This document shows, piece after piece, positions 46,999 through 54,794 of a stretch of DNA of 64,000 nucleotides (positions are counted from its first letter, which is position 1; each line of letters opens with the position of its first letter). A program made the translations under genes and the position numbers. A model generated the notes under the pieces. The model saw only the letters and a program-made list of their open reading frames with translations, did no database searches and was not told the DNA's origin. The DNA is from Candidatus Woesearchaeota archaeon (GTDB taxonomy: Archaea > Nanobdellota > Nanobdellia > Woesearchaeales > UBA11576): contig JABJCP010000035.1 of NCBI GenBank assembly GCA_018668595.1, positions 186,001 through 250,000 of the forward strand, written 5' to 3'.

Positions 46999-49758
46999 AT
47001 GACTACAATACCTCAAAATAATAAAACTTCTTGGATAAAAAATATTATCATAATTGTTTTTGTGCTTATTTTCATTGGAATCTTTGCATTAGCAGGATTA
47101 ATAACTGATTTTTATTGGTTTGATGCTTTGGGTTTTGCAAACATTTTCACTATTTCATTATCAACTAAAATCTTAACATTTGCAGTAGCAGCAGTATCTT
47201 TTTTCATATTCCTGTTTATCAACCTAGCAATATCTTCAAAAATTAATACATTGAAAAAACAAAAAGAGGTATTATCTCTGAAATTTAAATCATTAATAGC
47301 ATTAGTAATTTCGATATTTGTGGGATTTACTGCAACTTCTGCTTGGTTTACTATCCTTAAATATTTGAATCGAACAAGTTTCAATATTGCAGATCCAATT
47401 TTTGCAAAGGATGTTTCATTTTATGTTTTTACTCTTCCATTTTATTCAGCAATTTGGACATTTGTTTTTGCAACTGTTTTTGTAACATTAATTTTAGTAA
47501 TTTTGGATTATGTTAAATCAATTATTAGTAATAAATTACAAACAACAATTGATCCTGTAAAAGCAGCTAATGATCCATTCGGACTCAAAACAGCATTTTC
47601 TCTTCTCAAAAATCATGCAGCAATTCATTTGTCAGTTTTAGCAGCAATGATATTTACACTTCTTGCAGCAAGACATTATTTATCATTTTTCTCAATCATG
47701 TTTTCAGAACAGGGAATTGTTGTGGGTGCAGGTTATGCAGATGTTGTTGCATACCTTCCAATTTTAAAAATTCTAGCAATCGTTGCATTAATTGTTGCAG
47801 CATTATTCCTTGTATGGACGTTTGTAATTGCAAAGCAGCCTAACTTAAAAAAGAGACATATTATTTTCTATGCATTATTCATATACATTCTATTTTTATT
47901 CGTTGGACCAACTATTATTCCTGGAGTTATTCAATCATTTAAAGTTTCTCCGAATGAAATAAACTTGGAAAAACCTTTTATTGAAAATAATATAGAATTT
48001 ACAAGAATAGCATATGGTCTTGAAAATGTTGAAGAAAGTGAATTTGAAGTAGCAAAGTCTATCACTCCAGAACTTTTAGAAGCGTCGCCTGAAACCATGG
48101 ATAATATTCGTATTCTTGATTGGCGTCCTCTTACAAAAACTTACAAACAAACTCAAGAAATTAGATTATATTATGATCTCTCAGGAATTGACATAGATCG
48201 TTACAATATTGATGGCAAGTATACTCAAGTTATGCTTGCACCTAGAGAATTAGAACAGACTCAAATCACTCCGAATGCTCAAACATGGGTTAATATTCAT
48301 ATGGTTTATACTCATGGTTTTGGCGTTGTTATGAGTCCTGTAAATAAGGTCACAAGTCAAGGTCTTCCAGAGTATTTAATAAAAGATATTCCGCCTATTT
48401 ATGCAGTTGATGAACCTTTATTAAAAATAGATCAACCGCAGATTTATTATGGTGAAAAGTATGGTTCTTTTGTTTTAACAAATACTAATACAAACGAGTT
48501 TGATTATCCTAAAGGTAATAGTAATGAATATTTGAGATACGATGGAAAAGGAGGCGTTACTCTTAATTCTTTTTGGAAAAAGGTTTTAATGGCAATTCGT
48601 TTTGCAGACATAAAAATACTTCTTTCAGAAGATATAACTCCAGAAAGTAAAGTTATGTTTAATCGTCAGATTCAGGAGAGGATTTCAAAAATCACTCCTT
48701 TCTTATCTCTTGATGCAGATCCTTATCTTGTAATAAATGAGGGGAAACTTTATTGGATTCAAGATGCTTACACATCAACAGGCAACTTCCCATATTCTGC
48801 AAAGTATGGTGGAATTAATTACATAAGAAATTCTGTTAAGGTTGTTGTTAATGCATATGATGGAGATGTTAGTTTTTATGTTGTTGATAAAAAAGATCCT
48901 TTAATGCAAACTTATGCAAAGGTTTTCCCAAAGCAATTCAAAAGTTTTGATCAGATGCCTGAAGGATTAAAATCTCATTTGAGATATCCTGAAGATTTAT
49001 TTAAAATTCAGTCTCAGATTTATAGTACATATCACATGGATGATGCAACTGTTTTTTATAATAAAGAAGATGCTTGGCAGATTCCGTATGAAGTTTATGG
49101 TGTTGGTCAACAAACTGTTGTCGAGCCGTATTATATGGTTATGAATCTTCCTGATGAAACAGAAGAAGAATTTGTTTTAATGACATCATTTACTCCAATT
49201 AAAAAGGATAATATGATTGCTTGGATGGCTGCACGTTCTGATGGAGATAATTATGGTAAACTTTTACTTTACAAATTTCCAAAAGATAAACTTGTATACG
49301 GACCGTTGCAGATTGAGGCAAAGATCGACCAGGATTCTGAGATTTCTCAGCAGTTAACTTTATGGTCTCAACAAGGATCAAGAGTAACAAGAGGAAACTT
49401 ATTAGTAATACCTATACAAGACAGTCTGCTCTACATCGAACCATTGTATATTCAGGCAGAAACTGGTCAGCTTCCAGAACTTAAAAGAGTTCTTATTTCT
49501 GACGGAGAACGTGTTGTGATGGAAGTAGATTTAGGAACTGCTCTTGAAAGTTTGTTTGGTAAATCTAAAACTCCAAAACCAATTGAATATAATGACGAAG
49601 GAATAGAAATTTTACAAACTGATGCAGATTTAATTAATGAAGCTAATCAATATTACACTGATCTTCTAACCTCGATGACTAATAATGATTGGGTTTCATT
49701 TGGAGAAAACTTTGATAATCTTGGTAAAGTTTTGGATGAATTAAACTCTGAAGAATAA
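46999..49758 (+). CDS. UPF0182-family membrane protein
   Basis: Multiple N-terminal TM segments, DFYWFDALGFANIF, ERISKITPFLSLDADPYLVINEGKLYWIQDAYTSTGNFPYS, NSVKVVVNAYDGDVSFYV. Confidence 0.92.
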   Translation: MTTIPQNNKTSWIKNIIIIVFVLIFIGIFALAGLITDFYWFDALGFANIFTISLSTKILTFAVAAVSFFIFLFINLAISSKINTLKKQKEVLSLKFKSLIALVISIFVGFTATSAWFTILKYLNRTSFNIADPIFAKDVSFYVFTLPFYSAIWTFVFATVFVTLILVILDYVKSIISNKLQTTIDPVKAANDPFGLKTAFSLLKNHAAIHLSVLAAMIFTLLAARHYLSFFSIMFSEQGIVVGAGYADVVAYLPILKILAIVALIVAALFLVWTFVIAKQPNLKKRHIIFYALFIYILFLFVGPTIIPGVIQSFKVSPNEINLEKPFIENNIEFTRIAYGLENVEESEFEVAKSITPELLEASPETMDNIRILDWRPLTKTYKQTQEIRLYYDLSGIDIDRYNIDGKYTQVMLAPRELEQTQITPNAQTWVNIHMVYTHGFGVVMSPVNKVTSQGLPEYLIKDIPPIYAVDEPLLKIDQPQIYYGEKYGSFVLTNTNTNEFDYPKGNSNEYLRYDGKGGVTLNSFWKKVLMAIRFADIKILLSEDITPESKVMFNRQIQERISKITPFLSLDADPYLVINEGKLYWIQDAYTSTGNFPYSAKYGGINYIRNSVKVVVNAYDGDVSFYVVDKKDPLMQTYAKVFPKQFKSFDQMPEGLKSHLRYPEDLFKIQSQIYSTYHMDDATVFYNKEDAWQIPYEVYGVGQQTVVEPYYMVMNLPDETEEEFVLMTSFTPIKKDNMIAWMAARSDGDNYGKLLLYKFPKDKLVYGPLQIEAKIDQDSEISQQLTLWSQQGSRVTRGNLLVIPIQDSLLYIEPLYIQAETGQLPELKRVLISDGERVVMEVDLGTALESLFGKSKTPKPIEYNDEGIEILQTDADLINEANQYYTDLLTSMTNNDWVSFGENFDNLGKVLDELNSEE

Positions 49759-49816
49759 TTAATAATAAAATAAGAAAGAATAAAATATTTTTTTAATTTT
49801 TTCATTTCACTTTTTT

Positions 49817-50362
49817 TTAAGGTTTAGTGATTTTTCCTTCAAACACATTCCCGTACTCATACTTCTCTTCGTGGAAACTTGCTTTTCCTTGTTGGTATTT
49901 AGTATACAACATAACTAGTTCTTGTGGAGAACAATCTTTTATGGGATCTAATTCGCTTAGCATTTTTGATGGTTCAAATACAATTCCTCTTTCGTCAGGT
50001 ACTCGTCTTGCCATTCCTAACCATACTGCTTCTTCGTGATATAATCCGCTGTCTTTAAATTCTTCTACTAAGAATGCAACATCTTTTCCTAGTCCAAACA
50101 TTTTTTGTTCTAGTTCACTCATGTGTTTAATTCCATTATGAATATATTCAAAACTCAGAAGTCTTTTTGCTATATTCAGATATGCAGTATGTTGGCCACT
50201 TTTTATTGCTTGGTCTGGAAATCGTATCATTGAGTTTTGTTTCTCAACAACCCATTTTTTTACTTCTCTCATATATGCTTCTTTTAGAAACGTCTCTCTA
50301 TCTTCATTGGGAATAGGTTGAAGTTGTACGCAGTTCATCCGGTCAAGTTTTTTGTTAATCAT
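49817..50362 (-). CDS. Hypothetical protein
   Basis: 181 aa ORF. Confidence 0.55.
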   Translation of the reverse strand: MINKKLDRMNCVQLQPIPNEDRETFLKEAYMREVKKWVVEKQNSMIRFPDQAIKSGQHTAYLNIAKRLLSFEYIHNGIKHMSELEQKMFGLGKDVAFLVEEFKDSGLYHEEAVWLGMARRVPDERGIVFEPSKMLSELDPIKDCSPQELVMLYTKYQQGKASFHEEKYEYGNVFEGKITKP

Positions 50363-50486
50363 TTTATTATTTATGATTTAAATGGGTTATAAGAGTTTAG
50401 CTCTGTTTTTGAGTCATATTAAAAAATTAAAGTATGTATTTAAATTGAATACAATATAAAAAATTAAGATTAAGCAAATTTAATTA

Positions 50487-50777
50487 TTACAAATCGTAGT
50501 TTTCTTTAACCTTATTATCTAGTGTTCCAATAATTGGTTTGCCATCAAGCTCTACAACTGCAATATTTCCATCAATTACATAGAATTTATCCACAAGTCC
50601 ATTTTTGTTCAGATCGCCTTCTTGTAGTTCATATCCTGCTCTTGCTCTTATTCTTTCAGCATCGCCTTCATTACATTGATTAACTCCGAATCCTATTCCT
50701 ACTATCACTGTTGCAATGCTAAGTCCTTGTCCAATGTTTGAAAAAAAGCTTGAATTGTACCAACTGTCTTTTGCCAT
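50487..50777 (-). CDS. Small membrane-anchored protein
   Basis: TM SIATVIVGIGFGV plus polar domain; tail ENYDL. Confidence 0.6.
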   Translation of the reverse strand: MAKDSWYNSSFFSNIGQGLSIATVIVGIGFGVNQCNEGDAERIRARAGYELQEGDLNKNGLVDKFYVIDGNIAVVELDGKPIIGTLDNKVKENYDL

Positions 50778-50854
50778 TTTTTTGCCCCCTGATTAAACAT
50801 TTAAGTTCATTTAACTTAGTTATGGCCTATTTTTTATAAACTTTTCTTTTTAAA

Positions 50855-50868
50855 CTACTTCGAAGTAG
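50855..50868. promoter_or_regulatory. Perfect 14-bp palindrome (operator)
   Basis: CTACTTCGAAGTAG; on minus strand followed by TTTAAAAAGAAAAGTTTATAAAAA promoter of 50487-50777. Confidence 0.6.
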
Positions 50869-50917
50869 CAATAAATCAGTAAATTTTATAAATAAGGAGG
50901 ATATTTTTAACACTAAA

Positions 50918-51229
50918 ATGCGTCAATATTCAGAAGAATCAATAAAGCATAAATTTAAGGGAGACTACTGCCTTGTTGTATTCAGTAATGAACAAGGAGG
51001 ATATTCAATTCATCATCCTGTTAGGAATAAGTTTCTGGATAAAGTTATAGACTTGCTAAGATCGCCAAATACTCTTGACGCTTGTTATGTTGGAATCAAT
51101 AAACAAATTGCAGAAGAAATTACAGCAGAAATAATGCAAGTAGAACATGAAACCAACAATTGTAAATACATAAAATCTGAAGAGTCAGTTCTTGATGATT
51201 TGGATAATTTATTGGTTAATGGGAACTAA
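50918..51229 (+). CDS. Hypothetical protein
   Basis: 103 aa ORF. Confidence 0.5.
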   Translation: MRQYSEESIKHKFKGDYCLVVFSNEQGGYSIHHPVRNKFLDKVIDLLRSPNTLDACYVGINKQIAEEITAEIMQVEHETNNCKYIKSEESVLDDLDNLLVNGN

Positions 51230-51264
51230 AAATGGTTGAGACAAAAGTTTAGGGGGAAAATAAA

Positions 51265-51549
51265 ATGGGAGCATTAAGAGAAACATTAGATTTTATTGGA
51301 GAACATCCGTTCTTAACAATCATAGGATTGTGTGTTATTGGTGGTACAATTGAGCAAACAGTAAAGTATGCATCGAGTAGTGATGATCCAGAAATTCAAC
51401 ACGAACAATCTGTTGGAGATAAGGTTGATGATACATTTATTGAATTTGATGGTACAAAATACTATTCAAAAATCGACGGAGTTTCTGTTGAAGATAAGTG
51501 TGTTTGCAAACCACAAGATTATCAAAAGAAACCAGATTACGAATTATAA
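51265..51549 (+). CDS. Small membrane-anchored protein
   Basis: TM FLTIIGLCVIGGTI; tail PDYEL; upstream AGGGGGA. Confidence 0.6.
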   Translation: MGALRETLDFIGEHPFLTIIGLCVIGGTIEQTVKYASSSDDPEIQHEQSVGDKVDDTFIEFDGTKYYSKIDGVSVEDKCVCKPQDYQKKPDYEL

Positions 51550-51650
51550 TTTTTTTTTAATTATTTGTAGTTTTTCAACTTTTATTTATTTTTATTATTT
51601 TAGTTATTTTATTCTAAAGATTTATAAAATATAACTCTATTTAGTTATCC

Positions 51651-52259
51651 ATGCCTAATAAAATAACTCACTTCCTTTTCGACCTTGACAAAACTTTAAT
51701 CTCTACAAAAATCTACTCGGATCTCTATCCTGCTTTAATAAAAACTATCAAACAAAAATTTGACCTAACAGAAAATGAAATCAATGATAAAGCAGAATCG
51801 GCAAAACTCAAAAAGAACAAAGAGGGTGTTTGGGATTCTGGAGAGCTTTCAAAAACATTCAACATTCTAGAGTCTTATTATGAATTACTCGAGAGCAGAT
51901 TTAAAGTAGTTCCTGTTCTTCTACCGTATGTAAAACCAGTTCTAAAAAAACTAAAACAAGAAAACAAAATAATAGCAATCGTTTCAAATTCAATGACAGA
52001 AACAATTAAGATGTGCATTCATGAAACTGGAATTTCAGAATTTGTAGATTTTACTTTTTCTCCTGACAACACAAAGTATGCAAAAGAAGATGTCGAATTT
52101 TGGAAAGCACTAATAAAAAAACACAATCTTAATCCAAATAATTGTTTAATGATTGGCGACGATCCAGTTAATGATATAGCAATTCCTAAATCAGTCGGAT
52201 TTAATACATTTCACATATCTAGTCCAGATATATTAAAAGAAGTTTTAGATTTAATTTAA
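51651..52259 (+). CDS. HAD-superfamily hydrolase
   Basis: FLFDLDKTLISTK; IVSNSMTET; MIGDDPVNDIAIPKSVGFNTFHI. Confidence 0.85.
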   Translation: MPNKITHFLFDLDKTLISTKIYSDLYPALIKTIKQKFDLTENEINDKAESAKLKKNKEGVWDSGELSKTFNILESYYELLESRFKVVPVLLPYVKPVLKKLKQENKIIAIVSNSMTETIKMCIHETGISEFVDFTFSPDNTKYAKEDVEFWKALIKKHNLNPNNCLMIGDDPVNDIAIPKSVGFNTFHISSPDILKEVLDLI

Positions 52260-52282
52260 TTAATCATTTAGTTATTTGATTA

Positions 52283-53410
52283 TTAGTTTTTATTTAATTT
52301 TTTAATATCTATTTCTACAAATTCGCCATACAAAGAAACGGGTTTTTTATTTGCATTAGAAATAAATATTTTCTTTTCAGTTAAATCAATTACAAAACTT
52401 TGGTATGTTCCGTCATTAGTTAATGATTTGGAACTGTCTCCATAGTCTAATCCATTTTCATGATCTTTTAAAATTCTAATCATTTGTTTAGTAGTCAATT
52501 TTTTCTTATTCCGCATAAGTTTATTCATAGATTTCAGTCGCAGTTCACTATGATATATTGGACCATTATGAAGCTTTTTCATTTTTTCTGTTTGAAAATG
52601 TGTTGTGCAACATATAAATTTTTCTTTGGTACTTACAACATCCATTTTAGTAGGATTAGTAGAAACAATTTTGCTTTTTTTCTCTTTTTCAGAATTAATT
52701 AATACATTGAGTGATCTGCAAGTTGGATTTTTTTGAATTATATTTTCTGCTTGTTTTATTGTTTTGCTTTCTTCTAATATTTTTCTCATCAGTATAGGTG
52801 TTGCGAGTAATTTTTTGTTTGATTTTTCTCGTACAAATAATATTTGGTGAGAATGTGCAGAAATTCCTTTTTCATTGAATCCATTTATTACTCCAACACA
52901 TAATGGAATTGCAACATGAGTAAATTCTTGTTTATTTTTATTGGAATTATTGTTAACAGTAATTATCAATGGTCGTCCATGTTTTAGTGCAAATTTAGTT
53001 AATAAGGGCATAAGATCTGTATTTCTTCCAATTAAAGTTTTTATTTTTGTATGGTGTGCAATCGTCGAGCAATGAAATCCATACTCTTTAAGCACATCAA
53101 AGTAAAAATTTGCAAAAAATAAGTGTTCATATTGTATTCCTGATCCATCAGAGTATCCTTTTATTTCATCTAAATATTCTTTTGGAATCTTCATTTTCTT
53201 GAAATGCTTTTTAGATATTTTAATTAAAATATTAAGAACGAGTTTTGTGATTGGATTTTTTAGTAATTTTATTATTTTATAATTTTCTTTATGTTGTAGA
53301 ATTAATTTGCCATGAGCAAGACCTATTTTGTAGGGGTCTGATTCATTAATGTACAGGTAGTCAACATTATTGATTGTTTTAATGTAAGATTTTGTTTGTT
53401 TTGTTTTTAT
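52283..53410 (-). CDS. C45-like (acyl-CoA:6-APA acyltransferase / NAAA-type) Ntn-hydrolase candidate; 5' end uncertain
   Basis: GFHCSTIAHHTKIKTLIGRNTDL; uninterrupted upstream extension YLYINESDPYKIGLAHGKLI beyond the first ATG (53194). Confidence 0.6.
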   Translation of the reverse strand: MKTKQTKSYIKTINNVDYLYINESDPYKIGLAHGKLILQHKENYKIIKLLKNPITKLVLNILIKISKKHFKKMKIPKEYLDEIKGYSDGSGIQYEHLFFANFYFDVLKEYGFHCSTIAHHTKIKTLIGRNTDLMPLLTKFALKHGRPLIITVNNNSNKNKQEFTHVAIPLCVGVINGFNEKGISAHSHQILFVREKSNKKLLATPILMRKILEESKTIKQAENIIQKNPTCRSLNVLINSEKEKKSKIVSTNPTKMDVVSTKEKFICCTTHFQTEKMKKLHNGPIYHSELRLKSMNKLMRNKKKLTTKQMIRILKDHENGLDYGDSSKSLTNDGTYQSFVIDLTEKKIFISNANKKPVSLYGEFVEIDIKKLNKN

Positions 53411-53585
53411 CGCCTTTTTTTTGTTATTTTGGTTATTTTTGGTTATTGGTAGTGTTTGGTTTTTTCAAATCTATAAATAGATTTCGATTCATTTTTCAGT
53501 AAAACTTATATATGATAATTTTATTAATATAGTAAATTATAGGGTTTTAATTAAATTCATTGAATAAAAAATTGGGGTGCATTGT

Positions 53586-54788
53586 ATGAAAAAGAGTGTA
53601 AGGTTTCTATTAGTATTATTAGTTTTATTTTCTTTATTTGTTGTAATGTCAACATCGGTTATTGCGTCTATTAACTGTGCTGGAGAATTGTGTGATGAAA
53701 ATCATCACTGTAATGCTGACGCAACAGCTTGCATTCCTAATTGCTTTGAAACTGATTTTGGCATTAATCAAAACAATGCAGGAGTTGTAACTGCGTTTAT
53801 TGAAGAGTATAATGAAGTTCGTACTTATGCTGATTATTGTGAAGATGATGGTCGTTTGCGCGAATATCATTGTGGTTATACTGGGCGGGTTTATGGGGCT
53901 AGCGATCCTTGTGCTGAAGGTCGCTTTTGCTATGAAGGGGAGTGTATTGAAGCATGCGAAAACAATTTTGATTGTCTAATTGATAGTAGTTCTAGGTGTG
54001 ATGCAGGAGGTGATTGCTCTGCTTGCATTTCCAATTCTGATTGTAGTCACATTGCAGGAAAACCAATTTGTGAGGGTGGTGTTTGCCGTTCTTGTCTAGC
54101 AGATTCTGAATGTACTCAAGACGATAGATCCAGGTGTTCTTGGGGTATATGTGCAAGTTGTGTTGATAATTCTGATTGCACTCATATTTCTGGTAAGTCT
54201 AATTGTGATTCAGGTGTTTGTGTAGCTGAGCAAGAAGAACCTAGAAATCCTGTTGTTTGTAATTCTGATTTTGATTGTTTGGATGGTTTTGTGTGTAGTA
54301 ATTCTGCTTGTGTTGTTCCTCCTCCTGAGCAAGATGAACCTAGAAATCCTATTTCTTGTGTTGTTGACGAGGATTGTTTAGATGGTTTTGAGTGTGGTAT
54401 TGGTTCTGCTTGTGTTCAAATTCAAGTAGATCCTCAAGTTCAACCTCAAGCAGATCCTTATTCAGAATTTATTCTTGGTTGGAGAGAATTAAGTGTGGTT
54501 GATATAATTGGAACACGAAATGATGGAACTCAGGAAGAATTACATTACTCTGTCGAGACTGGAAGATTCGAAGAAGGTTTGAGTGGTAGTGCTGATGCAA
54601 CCGTAAGGCTAACTCAGTCTACGCTCGAGGAGATTGCTGAAAATAGAGAATTGGGAAGATCTTTCTTTACTAAAATAAGATCTGGCGAAATTGATTTCAG
54701 ACTAACTCAGAGAGATGGTTTTTTCAATAGATTAGGTAACTTACTAACTGGAAATTTCCTATTGGATGTGTTTTTTGGAGACGAGTAA
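53586..54788 (+). CDS. Secreted Cys-rich protein
   Basis: Signal peptide at MKKSVRFLLVLLVLFSLFVV; CNSDFDCLDGFVCSNSACV repeats; C-terminal domain shared with next gene. Confidence 0.75.
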   Translation: MKKSVRFLLVLLVLFSLFVVMSTSVIASINCAGELCDENHHCNADATACIPNCFETDFGINQNNAGVVTAFIEEYNEVRTYADYCEDDGRLREYHCGYTGRVYGASDPCAEGRFCYEGECIEACENNFDCLIDSSSRCDAGGDCSACISNSDCSHIAGKPICEGGVCRSCLADSECTQDDRSRCSWGICASCVDNSDCTHISGKSNCDSGVCVAEQEEPRNPVVCNSDFDCLDGFVCSNSACVVPPPEQDEPRNPISCVVDEDCLDGFECGIGSACVQIQVDPQVQPQADPYSEFILGWRELSVVDIIGTRNDGTQEELHYSVETGRFEEGLSGSADATVRLTQSTLEEIAENRELGRSFFTKIRSGEIDFRLTQRDGFFNRLGNLLTGNFLLDVFFGDE

Positions 54789-54794
54789 ATTAAA

